A DNA stretch of 64,000 nucleotides from CAVTQY01 sp963736975 (GCA_963736975.1 CAVTQY010000001.1:1364001-1428000), one strand, 5' to 3'; positions 8,618 to 17,585 are shown, counted from the first letter of the stretch. Notes: a model not told the origin generated them from the sequence alone. Translations and numbers: made by a program.

Positions 8618-9655
8618 ATGGTCAGTATCCGAACTAAAAGACGCCGCATCGCGGAGCCAATATGCATTGCGGTAAAGGCGGCAAGCTGGGCTGTTGTATG
8701 CTTGTTGCCGGCTTGCACTGGATTCGAGGGAGTAAGAGACACCTTAGATCCTTCTGGCCCAGCCTCGCTGGCGAGGAGTTACAATATTGACGCAGCAGGC
8801 GGCAGCAAAGGTCAGATTGGATTGTTCGAACTCGCCTATAAGACAGCTTACTTAGAGGCTCAACAGATCGATAAGGGGACTTTGCAGCCTCCAACGAGCA
8901 GTGCAGATCCGATCTCAATTCATGCGCGGCGAATGGCGGTAGAAGGTGTCCATCTGGCTGACAGCTATTGTGAACTATTTTTTCGATACGGGAGCGACAA
9001 TCAGAAATGGCTTTTAGTTGGCCGGGATTTGGTCGCAGCTCTCGGAACCGTCGCTACAGGTGCGATAGCTCTGGCGAGCCATAACAGTTCAACTGCGACT
9101 GGAGTCTTGGCGCTAACCACCGCTGGCCTGTATAACGGGGTAGATATCTACACACGCAACTTTCTTTTCGGAGCCGATAATATCGAGAGTGTTCGGGTTA
9201 TGACAGTCAATGCGCTTGCTGCCCACACGGCGGCGGCATTACCTGAGAACGACAACTCGATCTGGACCTTTGGCGGCGCAGCCCAAGTGGTGAACGAGCA
9301 CCAGATGATCTGTACCGCGGCATCCATTCGTAGCCTTGTTCTGCAGGCCATTAAGGGGGGCACGTTCGTAGCGGCGCCTGCCGCAGCAAAAGCAGAAGCG
9401 AATTTGTCAGGGGCGGCCAGTTCGGCGGCTAACGCTGCCGCTGCTGCTGTCCCGGATGCGAGCAATGCTGCTGCTGTCGCAGCCCCCGCGGCAGCGGGAG
9501 CTGCAACCCCGGCGGCACGTGCGGCGGCTGCGCCAGCGGCTGCTGCAGCCACAGCTGCAGCCGCACAGCCGGGTGCAGGCCTTCTTCCGCATTCGAAGCC
9601 AAGTGCTTCATCAGCGTTGGGGGGCGAACTTACTTGGATGGCAGTTGCAATGTGA
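8618..9655 (+). CDS. Putative lipoprotein with Ala-rich C-terminal tail, function unknown
   Basis: From the ATG at 8618 the protein begins with a basic n-region (RTKRRR), a hydrophobic stretch and a lipobox-like CLLPAC with the candidate lipidated Cys at about residue 32; an upstream GTG (8567) is also open. The body (about residues 60-250) contains a hydrophobic pair of helices (LVAALGTVATGAIALAS, ATGVLALTTAGLYNGV) and scattered cysteines. Residues about 255-330 are almost pure Ala with some Pro, a low-complexity linker. I recognise no enzyme motif. The frame ends soon after the linker, while a well-formed domain continues in the next frame (see 9634-9870), so the natural protein may be longer. 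The region is lower in GC than the flanking housekeeping genes. Confidence 0.6.
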   Translation: MVSIRTKRRRIAEPICIAVKAASWAVVCLLPACTGFEGVRDTLDPSGPASLARSYNIDAAGGSKGQIGLFELAYKTAYLEAQQIDKGTLQPPTSSADPISIHARRMAVEGVHLADSYCELFFRYGSDNQKWLLVGRDLVAALGTVATGAIALASHNSSTATGVLALTTAGLYNGVDIYTRNFLFGADNIESVRVMTVNALAAHTAAALPENDNSIWTFGGAAQVVNEHQMICTAASIRSLVLQAIKGGTFVAAPAAAKAEANLSGAASSAANAAAAAVPDASNAAAVAAPAAAGAATPAARAAAAPAAAAATAAAAQPGAGLLPHSKPSASSALGGELTWMAVAM

Positions 9656-9870
9656 CCGAAAGCGATGATGGAACGACCATCGCCGTGGGAGCGGGCGAGC
9701 CTCGGTCTAAATACTTCGCGTTCATTCAGACTGGTGAAGATGGACACGCTCGTGGTTACTGGAATGGCCAAGCAGCTGAAAACCACGCACATGATGACTT
9801 GGGGTCCCTGAGGAGTGATGGACCCTGTTGGACAGGTTCAGATGTAAGGGTTTGTGTAGAGAGGCGATAG
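9634..9870 (+). CDS. Small Cys-containing domain, probably the shifted C-terminus of the upstream lipoprotein
   Basis: The frame is open from 9433 but offers no start codon until the TTG at 9634. Sense begins before that TTG: AFEAKCFISVGGRTYLDG (from 9589) followed by SCNVTESDDG, then an Asp/Gly-rich beta-like region and two terminal cysteines (GPCWTGSDVRVCVER). Because the recognisable part starts upstream of any start codon, in a different frame from the Ala-rich lipoprotein ending at 9655, the simplest reading is one lipoprotein gene with a shift inside or just after the GC-rich Ala linker. Alternatively this is a remnant fused by deletion. No function is assigned. Confidence 0.45.
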   Translation: MDGSCNVTESDDGTTIAVGAGEPRSKYFAFIQTGEDGHARGYWNGQAAENHAHDDLGSLRSDGPCWTGSDVRVCVERR

Positions 9871-9990
9871 AACTCGCTAGCATCGCGCGCCAAGCATGCA
9901 ATCGCTCGCCCCTACTCTCCTGCTTTAGCTGTAACAATCAAAGCCCCGCTAAACGGCCGCTTTGGACCGAGACATTCCTAGAGACACACG

Positions 9991-11060
9991 ATGGGCTGCT
10001 TTTTGAAAGCACTCCTCATCCTAATCTTTTTGCACGTCGTGCGCGGAAACCCTGTCGCGGCGCAAGCGTCCGATCAAGTGTTATACCGATTTTCTGGCGC
10101 GGGCCTTTATGACGAGGCTTTCGGACCTTTACATGAAATTGAAGTGGCCACACAAAAGGCGCTCAAAGACTGCGGATCGAGAGTGAGGATTGTTCCTTCA
10201 GGGAGGATGGATTCAGAAACTCAGAAGGCTTTAACTGCCGTCGCGATCTGCCCTAGGATAGCAGCCCGTCTTAGCCCGAGCTCTGAGGCGCACAAAGGTG
10301 CGATCACGGAAGAACTGTGGGCACTTCTAGTAGGCAGCGCGCCCCCTGGCTTCGCTGATCGGGCGCGAACGATGATGCTGACATTCGAGGCTACCGATTA
10401 CACAGCGTTGGAGTGGAACTTTTGCCAAAGCCGCCCGTTGTACAATCCACCAAATCAGCCCTTGTGCTTCTCCAATGATCCGCACTCGTTCATCACTTGG
10501 GGCGCCAATGGGGCGACCGCTGGCGGGGGGCGTGAAGTTCAAGCTATCCTACAACAAATCGCTCGCGCACATTTGATGGTAGGAAAATTGATGCGTTCGC
10601 TCAGGCTTATCGGAATCACGGCCTTACTCCATCAGAGATTGATTTTGCTTTCTTCAAAGATCGCGCCGCACATACGAGCGTTTCGCTTGAAGATATCTCA
10701 CGGGTGACTTCCCCTATTGCCTCCCCAGGTGTAGAGCACTCGAAAGTTCGGAGGGCCATTGCGCAGCAACTTCGCCCGGGCGGCCAGAGCGAAGACAGGC
10801 TGGGGAGAGATATCACCTTTTACATCGATGCAATCGGGTCTGCGGGGTTAACGGCGGAGGAGTTTACCGCGTGGAAGAGGAGGGGCATGCGGCGAGTGTC
10901 GGATGTAGGATTGTCCGACCAGCGGATCAGCAATCTTGCACTCGCTGAACCACCAATCGACACGACGATCAAGAACCCTCTCGATCTCACACGCGGCGAA
11001 CGGGCTGCTTGCCCTGAAGCCGTCCCTCCATACACGGCTGCCTGTGAGATAGGGCGATAG
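9991..11060 (+). pseudogene. Secreted protein of unknown function, split by a frameshift
   Basis: The ATG at 9991 starts a clear signal peptide (LKALLILIFLHVV, cleavage about AAQA|S). Frame 1 continues sensibly through CFSNDPHSFITWGANGATAG and REVQAILQQIAR, then degenerates. From about 10565 frame 3 continues it: TFDGRKIDAFAQAYRNHG, SEIDFAFFKDRAAHT, and on to the stop at 11060. Removing 2 nt in the GCGC run at 10564-10568 gives an uninterrupted protein of about 355 residues. The early part (ATQKALKDCGSRVRIVPSGRMDSETQKALTA) resembles a peptidoglycan-binding-like helical repeat. The central ITWG/GATAGGGRE motif may be functionally important. Cellular location is likely periplasmic; activity is unknown. 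Confidence 0.55.
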
Positions 11061-11108
11061 AGCAGTTTTCGCCTCACAACCTCGCTGACGGTGTGCGTTA
11101 CCAACCTG

Positions 11109-11143
11109 GCATATCTCTATACCCCCCGCAAGCGGGAGAGGTC
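11109..11143 (+). repeat. REP-like repeat, second dispersed copy
   Basis: Carries ATATCTCTATACCCCC and the hairpin CCCGC-AA-GCGGG (11126-11137), ending GGGAGAGGT. It shares arm and end with the repeat at 7474-7515. It overlaps the last codons of the minus-strand gene that ends at 11117, so that gene's C-terminus is repeat-encoded. Confidence 0.55.
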
Positions 11144-11644
11144 GTTTTTGGGCAAGCTGTGCACCGCCGGTTCACTGCTCCCGCAACGAGAGAGACTGGT
11201 TGAGGTCATTGTCGATCGGGCGACCTTTTCGGTGATAGAGGTGATGGCAGCGGCGGCCGGCGGTTTGGCCGGCTTGGGCGCGATCAGCCCCTGTTGTTCG
11301 CGCAGCCGGCGCATGGTGGCATGCATCGTGCGGGTGAGCGAAACGGCGTTGCTGCGAAGGCGAGCGGCGACGTTGTCCGGAACGTCGAGCGGAGCGGCAC
11401 GGCGGAACGCATCCATAATGGCGTAATGCCCGGCGACCGTCTGGGCGGCGAGCATCGCCTGGAATGGGTCGGTGGGACGCAGCGCCAGCACGGCAAGCCG
11501 CGCCACGTTGCGTCGCGTGGCGCGGTCCTTCTCGGTGTCGTTCGGCAGCGCAGGGCTGGAATCCATGATCATGTCCAGCAGCGGTTCGAGAATGGCGGGG
11601 TCGAGATCGGCGGCGGCGGCGGTTTGGGGAGAAGGGAGGGACAT
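11117..11644 (-). CDS. Hypothetical protein, helical
   Basis: From the ATG at 11644 (upstream GGAAG as a possible ribosome binding site; the frame is open further to 11683) the product is about 175 residues and predominantly alpha-helical: AILEPLLDMIMDSSPAL, ARLAVLALRPTDPFQAMLAAQTVAGHYA and LTRTMHATMRRLREQQG. There is no signal peptide or membrane segment. The KPAKPPAAAAI stretch ends the structured part. The last residues derive from the REP-like repeat, so the original stop may have been lost. The composition is typical of the host chromosome. I do not recognise a named family. Confidence 0.6.
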   Translation of the reverse strand: MSLPSPQTAAAADLDPAILEPLLDMIMDSSPALPNDTEKDRATRRNVARLAVLALRPTDPFQAMLAAQTVAGHYAIMDAFRRAAPLDVPDNVAARLRSNAVSLTRTMHATMRRLREQQGLIAPKPAKPPAAAAITSITEKVARSTMTSTSLSRCGSSEPAVHSLPKNDLSRLRGV

Positions 11645-11719
11645 GGGATGAAGCTTCCGGCGTGAATTTGGTTGCAATAGCATGCTGATAGGAATTTAGT
11701 CAATATAATTCTGGCACAG

Positions 11720-11752
11720 AAAAAGACGCCCGGCCGGAAAATCGGCCGGGCG
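11720..11752 (-). terminator. Rho-independent terminator of the glutamate dehydrogenase gene
   Basis: A perfect 10-bp stem CGCCCGGCCG / CGGCCGGGCG (11727-11736 with 11743-11752) around a 6-nt loop. On the minus strand it is followed by TCTTTTTCTG. It lies about 145 bp after the minus-strand dehydrogenase stop, ahead of the next minus-strand gene. Confidence 0.75.
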
Positions 11753-11896
11753 TTAAGGAAAGGTCCGGGTTGACCTGGGCCACCGCAGGCCCAACCGGCT
11801 GACGAGGGTGTTGGGGCAAAACGTCAGCCAGCCCGCGAGTTATGGCGCGACGCGCCCGCCCAGGCTGTGAAGTGGGTCACACCTCTTCCGAAAAAA

Positions 11897-13159
11897 TCAC
11901 GGGAACAGGCCGCGCACCTTCTTGGCGTTGCGCACCTTCTGCACCCCGATCGCCATCGCGGCGGTGCGGTGCGCCACGTGATCGCGTTCCACGAGCGCCA
12001 TCACCGCGGCAAAGGCGCGGTCGAGCACGTGGTAGAGCTTGTCCATCACCTCGGCCTCGTCCCAGAAGAACTGCTGCAGATCCTGCACCCACTCGAAATA
12101 GCTCACCACCACGCCGCCGGCGTTGCACAAGATGTCGGGGATGACGAAGACGTCCGGGCGCTGGTTCAACACCTCGTCGGCGTCCGGCGTGGTGGGGCCG
12201 TTGGCGCCTTCCGCCAGTACGCGGCATTGCAGCCTGGCCGCGGCCTGCGCATCGATCACGCGCTCCATCGCTGCCGGCACCAGTACGTCGCAGCGCTGAA
12301 CCAGCAGCTCGCGCGGATCGAAGGCGAGCTCGTTGGAAAAGCCGGCTAGCCTGCCCTTCTCCTCCACGTGGCGGAGCATCGCCGGTAGATCGAGCCCGCT
12401 TGGATCGAAATAGCAGGCGGTATGGTCGGAGACACCGATCACCTTCATGCCGCGTGCGGCGAAGGCCGCGGCGGCCACGCTGCCGACATTGCCGAATCCC
12501 TGCACGATAGCGGTCGCTCCGGCAGGATGCACACCGATGCGCCCCAGGGCGCGGTCCACCAGATGGGCGATGCCGCGCCCGGTGGCTTCGCGCCGCCCTT
12601 CAGTGCCGCCGGAGGCGACCGGCTTGCCGGTGACGATCTCGGTGACCGTCTTGCCTTGGTACATCGAGTAGGTATCCATGAACCAGGCCATCACCTGCTC
12701 GTCGGTGCCCATGTCGGGGGCCATGACGTCGGTGTGCGGACCGACGAAGGGGATCATCTCCTGCATGTAACGGCGGGAGACCAACTCCAATTCCCGCCGG
12801 GTCAGCGCATAAGGGTCGAGCCGCACGCCGCCCTTGGCGCCCCCGTAAGGCAGGCCGGCGAGGGCGCATTTCCAGCTCATCCACACCGCGAGCGCGGCGA
12901 CTTCGCCGAGGTCGAGATTGGCGGAATAACGCGTGCCGCCCTTGGTGGGGCCAAGCGTCAGGTGGTGCTGCACGCGATAGCCGTGGAACACCTCCAGCCT
13001 GCCGTCGTCGCGATGCACCGGGCAGGACACCGCGATGGCGCGCTTCGGATAGAGCAGGCGGTCCCGCTCGCCGGGGGGAATTTCGAGATAGTCGGCGATC
13101 ACGTGGAACTGCTGACGGGCCATCTCGAAGACCGGGCCCGTATAGATGGTCATGGACAT
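11897..13159 (-). CDS. gdhA: Glu/Leu/Phe/Val dehydrogenase (glutamate dehydrogenase type)
   Basis: A 420-residue NAD(P)-dependent amino-acid dehydrogenase that reversibly deaminates glutamate to 2-oxoglutarate. The N-terminal dimerisation domain contains GPTKGGTRYS and the substrate-binding/catalytic signature MSWKCALAGLPYGGAKGGV with its two lysines (about residues 95-115), followed by PDMGTDEQVMAWFMDTYS. The Rossmann domain starts at about 215 with the dinucleotide-binding motif VQGFGNVGSVAAAAF, and the C-terminal part has NAGGVVVSYFEWVQ. Length matches the family's small hexameric enzymes. The ATG is preceded by AAAGGAT. The gene is monocistronic: divergent from the decarboxylase and followed by a strong terminator. 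Leucine or phenylalanine dehydrogenase specificity cannot be excluded. Confidence 0.9.
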   Translation of the reverse strand: MSMTIYTGPVFEMARQQFHVIADYLEIPPGERDRLLYPKRAIAVSCPVHRDDGRLEVFHGYRVQHHLTLGPTKGGTRYSANLDLGEVAALAVWMSWKCALAGLPYGGAKGGVRLDPYALTRRELELVSRRYMQEMIPFVGPHTDVMAPDMGTDEQVMAWFMDTYSMYQGKTVTEIVTGKPVASGGTEGRREATGRGIAHLVDRALGRIGVHPAGATAIVQGFGNVGSVAAAAFAARGMKVIGVSDHTACYFDPSGLDLPAMLRHVEEKGRLAGFSNELAFDPRELLVQRCDVLVPAAMERVIDAQAAARLQCRVLAEGANGPTTPDADEVLNQRPDVFVIPDILCNAGGVVVSYFEWVQDLQQFFWDEAEVMDKLYHVLDRAFAAVMALVERDHVAHRTAAMAIGVQKVRNAKKVRGLFP

Positions 13160-13280
13160 ATCCTTTTATTTGGCCCTGCTCATTGCGTGGGCCGCGACGC
13201 TGGCGGAATTGTCATCCATTTAGCCTTGCCGCAACCGGCACTCCGTGCCGTGTTCATGCTGCAACTGCGAAGCGCCGCCG

Positions 13281-14776
13281 ATGCCCGAGTCGCACGACCA
13301 TCTCCACTTGCAGGCCGAGGCGGCGGTCGATCTCGATCCGGCGGATTGGGCGGCGTTCCGGGCGGAGGCGCATGCGGCGCTGGACGTAGCCATCGACTAC
13401 ATCGCGGATATTCGCGACCGGCCGATCTGGCAGCCGATGCCGCCGGCGGCGCGGCAGGCGCTGCGGGCGGCTCTGCCGGAGCAAGGCGAAGGGGTCGGCG
13501 CCGCCGTGGCCGAGTTCGCGCGATCGGTGCTGCCCTATGCGACCGGCAATGTACACCCGCGCTTCATGGGCTGGGTGCATGGCGGCGGCAACACGGCAGG
13601 ACTGGCGGCAACACGGCAGGACTGGTGGGCGAGATGCTGGCCGCCGCGTTGAACGCCAATCTCGGCGGGCGCGATCACGCGCCGATCGAGTTGGAGCGGC
13701 AGGTGATCGGCTGGATGGCGACGCTGTTCGGCCTGCCGGCGGAAACAGGCGGGCTGCTGGTCACCGGGACCTCGGTCGCCAACCTGATTGGTGTGCTGAT
13801 CGCCCGCACCGCACATGGGGGCCACGCGGTGCGGCGCGAGGGGATAGCTGGGCTACGGCTGACTGCCTACGCCTCGGCGGCGGCGCATGGATGCATTCCG
13901 CGCGCGATGGACATGGCGGGGCTCGGGACCGCGGCGCTGCGAATGGTGGCGACCGACCCGGCCGGGCGGATCGATGTGGCAGCGTTGCAAGCGGCAATCG
14001 CCGCCGACAGGACGGCCGGATACACGCCGTTCCTGGTCGTCGGGACCGCGGGCACGGTGGATATCGGCGCGGTTGATCCGTTGCGCGAGTTGGCTGTGGT
14101 CTGCCGGCGCGAGCGGCTGTGGTTTCATGTGGACGGAGCGTTCGGTGCGCTGGCCGCGCTTTCGCCCGAATTGCGCCCGTTGCTGACGGGCATCGAGCAG
14201 GCCGACAGCATCGCTTTCGATTTCCACAAATGGGGCCAGGTGCCGTACGACGCCGGCTGCATCCTGGTGCGCGACCGACACCTCGCCGAGCAGACCTTCG
14301 CACAGCCGGCGGCGTATCTGGACCGCGCGGCGCGGGGCCTCGCCGGAGGCGGGTCTTGGCCGTGCGATATCGGGCCGGATCTCTCGCGCGGCTTCCGCGC
14401 GCTGAAAGTATGGTTCACATTCAAGAGCTACGGCGCCGAACAGATCGGTGCGGTGATCGCGCAGACTTGCCGGATCGCGACGTATCTCGCGGCGCGTGTC
14501 GATGCGGAGCCGATGCTGGAGCGGCTGGCGCCTGTCGCGCTGAATATTGTTTGCTTCCGTTACCGGTTTGCCCGCGACATCGACCGGCAGAACGCCGAGT
14601 TGGCGGCGGACCTGCAGGAGGCGGGGGTCGTCGCGCCATCGACGACGCAGCTCGATGGGCGGCTGGCGATCCGGGCGGCGATCGTCAATCATCGGACGCG
14701 CATGGAGGACACGGACGCGCTGGTGGATGCCGTTCTGGCGTTCGCGGCGCGGCGCGCGGAAGGAGGCTCGTGGTGA
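13281..14776 (+). pseudogene. PLP-dependent aromatic-L-amino-acid decarboxylase, frameshifted by a 20-bp duplication
   Basis: Group II PLP decarboxylase of the AADC/tyrosine decarboxylase type. From ATG 13281 the frame reads through YATGNVHPRFMGWVHGGGNTAGL, then leaves frame because a 20-bp unit is present twice (13584-13623). After the duplication the other frame resumes with VGEMLAAALNANLGG and is intact to 14776. Deleting one unit gives about 491 residues, normal for the family. Visible landmarks are TGTSVANLIGVLIAR (PLP phosphate loop), HVDGAFGA (Asp pairing with the pyridine nitrogen) and DFHKWGQVPYDAG, whose Lys (codon 14228-14230) would form the Schiff base. As sequenced the product would be about 124 residues and inactive. 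The downstream cupin overlaps its stop. Confidence 0.85.
13584..13623 (+). repeat. 20-bp perfect tandem duplication inside the decarboxylase gene
   Basis: GGCGGCAACACGGCAGGACT occurs twice, head to tail, at 13584-13603 and 13604-13623. One copy encodes the conserved GGNTAGL; the second shifts the frame by two. Confidence 0.9.
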
Positions 14777-15228
14777 AGAAGATCGACATAGCCCAGGCGA
14801 GGCGGGATGAGGGTTCGGACTATCCGCCGCCCTACGATACGCCATGTCGCCCGCGTGTGCGGTTGGCGCTCGGGGACGTTGCCGGGTTGTCGCAGTTCGG
14901 GGTCAATCTGCTGCGTCTGCCGCCCGGCGCGTGGTCGAGCCAGCGCCACTGGCACACCGGGGAGGACGAGTTCGTCTGGATCCTGCAGGGCGAGGTCGTG
15001 CTGGTGACGAATTCAGGCGAGGAAGTCCTGCGGGCAGGCGATTGCGCCGGGTTCAAGGCCGGCGAGCCGGACGGCCATCATCTGCAGAATCGCTCCGCCG
15101 AGGCGGCGCTGGTGCTGGAGATCGGGTCGCGCTTTCCGGAAACCGATGCTGCTGATTATTCGGACATCGACATGCGGTGGCATCCGACCGATCAGTACAC
15201 CCATAAGGACGGCACACCCTATTCGTGA
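14773..15228 (+). CDS. Cupin domain protein
   Basis: A roughly 151-residue single-domain cupin. The first cupin motif is complete: PPGAWSSQRHWHTGEDEFVWILQG (two His and a Glu as metal ligands, about residues 52-66). The second motif is GDCAGFKAGEPDGHHLQNRS, with its His near residue 100. The GTG at 14773 overlaps the decarboxylase stop (TGGTGA) and has AGGAGG 6 nt upstream; a GTG at 14770 is also possible. Coupling to the decarboxylase suggests a shared pathway, perhaps a metal-dependent isomerase or oxygenase, but single cupins of this type are often uncharacterised. The C-terminal residues (DIDMRWHPTDQYTHKDGTPYS) are typical of a conserved subfamily. Confidence 0.8.
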   Translation: MKKIDIAQARRDEGSDYPPPYDTPCRPRVRLALGDVAGLSQFGVNLLRLPPGAWSSQRHWHTGEDEFVWILQGEVVLVTNSGEEVLRAGDCAGFKAGEPDGHHLQNRSAEAALVLEIGSRFPETDAADYSDIDMRWHPTDQYTHKDGTPYS

Positions 15229-15479
15229 GAAACCCCGATGCGGCAGCTTCATGAAGGCAAGCATGGCGATCGCTCAGGTCGTGCTGTTCGGTTCCCGTGC
15301 CCGGGTAGAAAATATACTCCCATCCGGGCAGATCGCCGGAGCAAACGATTCTCGAATTTCTCCACGCGCATCGAACGGCAGGCGAGCGTGTCATGTGCAG
15401 TGCTGAAGACCCTCGAGGCCGCATGGATAGCTGCCGTCGCCGCAGTTAAGGGGAGGCGCCACTAAATGTCTGGCACCTA
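15229..15479. other. Intergenic region with an MNT-like VVLFGSRAR motif relic
   Basis: No complete gene. A plus-strand frame encodes QVVLFGSRAR at 15275-15304, the same nine-residue core VVLFGSRAR as the nucleotidyltransferase at the window's left end, but the catalytic Asp region does not follow. It may be a truncated MNT gene or chance. Confidence 0.3.
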
Positions 15480-16106
15480 TCACAGCGCCACCGCACGCCA
15501 GGCGATCGCCAGGACCCCCTCGCCCACCAGCAACCCGCCAGCCGTGCGGTTCACCACTCGCTGCGTGCCCGGTCCGCGGATGAAGTGCCTGGCGCCGGCC
15601 GCAAATACCGAATAACCGCCGTCCACCAACACGCCGCAGACCAGCACACTCGCCACCATCACCACGAGCTGCGGCAGCAGCGGCGCGCGCCCATCCATGA
15701 ACTGCGGCACGAACACCATGAAGAAAAGGACGGATTTCGGATTGAACACGGTCGTCAAGTAGGCGTGCAGGAACACCCGCAGCAGCGATCCCGGTGCGGG
15801 TGGCGCACCTGCCTGCGGCACCGACGGCGCCCGCCACACGCGCACCCCGAGAAACACCAGATACGCGGCACCAGCCAGTTTCAACGCCAGGAACGCGGTC
15901 GCCGAGGTCCGCAATACCGCACCCGCTCCGAACACGGCCGCGGCCAGGCAGGCGGCATCGCCAAGACTGGTGCCGGCAACCACCGCCAGTGCCGTGCGCC
16001 GGCCGTGCGCCAGTGCATAAGAGACCACCAGCAGAATCACAGGCCCGGGTGCAGCCGCCATCACCGTATAGGCCAGTGCGAAAGCGATCCAGGCGGTGAG
16101 GCTCAT
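15480..16106 (-). CDS. LysE/RhtB-family amino-acid exporter
   Basis: A 208-residue inner-membrane exporter with about six hydrophobic helices. The N-terminal signature AAAPGPVILLVVSYALAHGRRTAL (residues about 17-40) and the following GTSLGDAACL are diagnostic for LysE/RhtB translocators, as is FNPKSVLFFMVFVPQF in the middle. Such proteins export amino acids or their analogues, and some family members export homoserine lactones. The gene is transcribed alone on the minus strand, convergent with the cupin gene. No regulator of the LysG type is adjacent, so the substrate is open. Confidence 0.9.
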   Translation of the reverse strand: MSLTAWIAFALAYTVMAAAPGPVILLVVSYALAHGRRTALAVVAGTSLGDAACLAAAVFGAGAVLRTSATAFLALKLAGAAYLVFLGVRVWRAPSVPQAGAPPAPGSLLRVFLHAYLTTVFNPKSVLFFMVFVPQFMDGRAPLLPQLVVMVASVLVCGVLVDGGYSVFAAGARHFIRGPGTQRVVNRTAGGLLVGEGVLAIAWRAVAL

Positions 16107-16385
16107 ACGTTTGCTCCTTCATGGCGGTCGCCAGGCTCGCTCTTCGCGGCACGGGGAACGGATGGCCGGCCTGCCATATGCAGTGCGCTCCGAGACTGCG
16201 AAAGGCTGCAATGAGGTATGTTCTCACCCCGCACTGAAGTTTGTGGCGCTGAGGGAGACACTAAGGCTTTACGCAGATGAAGGCAGACGCACGCCAATGC
16301 AAGCAGATGTTCGGGGGCGTGCCAGGCGTGGTGAACGCCTTCTTGTCTGCGTGAATCTGCATGCATTTTCTGGCTGTATGATTTC

Positions 16386-17585
16386 TCATGATCCTGGCTC
16401 GCCTGCCAGACGGATCACCTTCCGGGTGGCAAGATCAGCGATTTCCGCCGCCGCGTATCCGTGCTCGCGCAGAACCACCGCGCTGTGTTCGCCGAGGGAG
16501 GGGGCCAGTGCACGAGCCTCTCCGCTCACGAAAGGCGGCGCGCCGATCAGGTTCGGCAGTGGCAGGGGCTGCGGGACGATCGGATGCTGCACCCAGGCCA
16601 GAGCACTGCAAGCCGCTGTATGCGGGTGCGCCAGAAACTCGGCATAGCTGTTGAGCCGTTCGTGCATGATCTTGTGCGCGGCCAGACGCGCCGACCAGTG
16701 GGCGAAGGGTGCGGCGGCGAACATGGGGCGCAGTCTCGCGCGCAGAGTTTCGGCATGCTCGATGCGCGCGTCCGTCGTGGCGAAGCGCTTGTCTTCGGCG
16801 AGATGCGCAAGGTCCATGGCGGTGCAGAAGGCGTGCCATTCATGCTGGCGCGGGACAGTGACGGAGATCCAGCCGTCCTGCACCTGATAAACGCCGTTCG
16901 GAGCGGAAGCGGGGCGCAGCGCGCCGGCCTCCAGGTATTGCTGCATCATGCGGATCACCTGCAGTCCGGCGGCGGCCTGCAGCAGGCTGGCTTCGATATG
17001 GCGCCCGTGCGGCGCGTCGCGGCGGGCGTAAAGCGCGGTGGCGATCGCGGAATAGGCATAGATCGCGGTACTCATGTCGATCGCAACGATGGGGATGCGG
17101 TGGGGAATGCCGTCCTCGCCGATATTCTCGTTGATCAAGCCGGTGAAGGCCTGCAGCACCGGGTCCATGGCGGGGCGCTCGGCGAGCGGGCCGGACTGGC
17201 CGAAGCCGGAAACAGACAGATAGATGATGCGCGGTTCGCGCGCCGCGACCTCCGTGTAGCCGAAGCCCAGGCGCTCGATCACGCCGGGGCGAAAGCCTTG
17301 CAGGAACACATCCGCGCCGGCGATCAGCCGCCACAGGACGCTGCGACCGGCTTCCGATTTCAGATCGAGCGCGATGCTGCGTTTGCCGAGATTGACCGGG
17401 ATCGAATAGGCGGTCTGGTCGCCATACTTCACGCCGAGCCCGCGACTCCAGTCGCCACCCTCGATCGGCTCTACCTTGATGACATCGGCACCGTACTGGG
17501 CGAGCAGCATGGCGCAATACGGTCCGGCGACGCCCTGGCTGAGGTCGATGACCTTCAGGCCGGCGTACGGCTGCTCGTAGCTCAT
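16386..17585 (-). CDS. CaiB/BaiF family (class III) CoA transferase
   Basis: A 399-residue formyl-CoA-transferase-like enzyme that moves CoA between carboxylic acids. Family motifs in order: GLKVIDLSQGVAGPYCAMLLAQYGADVIKVEP (1-42), SIALDLKSEAGR, GADVFLQGFRPGVIERLGFGY and YLSVSGFGQSGPLAERPAMDPVLQAFTG, where the Asp after AM is the catalytic residue that forms the acyl-enzyme. These are followed by the GRHIEASLLQAA domain crossover and the small-domain C-terminus. It is transcribed toward the LysE gene. Its start codon is 55 bp from the REP-like site where IS481 copy B inserted; before insertion it probably lay next to the aconitase-X operon. The acid substrate is unknown. Confidence 0.9.
   Translation of the reverse strand: MSYEQPYAGLKVIDLSQGVAGPYCAMLLAQYGADVIKVEPIEGGDWSRGLGVKYGDQTAYSIPVNLGKRSIALDLKSEAGRSVLWRLIAGADVFLQGFRPGVIERLGFGYTEVAAREPRIIYLSVSGFGQSGPLAERPAMDPVLQAFTGLINENIGEDGIPHRIPIVAIDMSTAIYAYSAIATALYARRDAPHGRHIEASLLQAAAGLQVIRMMQQYLEAGALRPASAPNGVYQVQDGWISVTVPRQHEWHAFCTAMDLAHLAEDKRFATTDARIEHAETLRARLRPMFAAAPFAHWSARLAAHKIMHERLNSYAEFLAHPHTAACSALAWVQHPIVPQPLPLPNLIGAPPFVSGEARALAPSLGEHSAVVLREHGYAAAEIADLATRKVIRLAGEPGS

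Noticed and set aside
12422..14776. A 784-codon plus-strand frame
   Set aside because: Its first two-thirds is antisense to gdhA and Gly/His/Arg-rich; only the part after about 13600 is real, as the second half of the decarboxylase.
16240..16370. Possible inverted repeat around GCAGAT...GCAGAC / GTCTGCGTGAATCTGC
   Set aside because: Pairing is short and imperfect, there is no gene or IS beside it, and no regulatory role can be argued.
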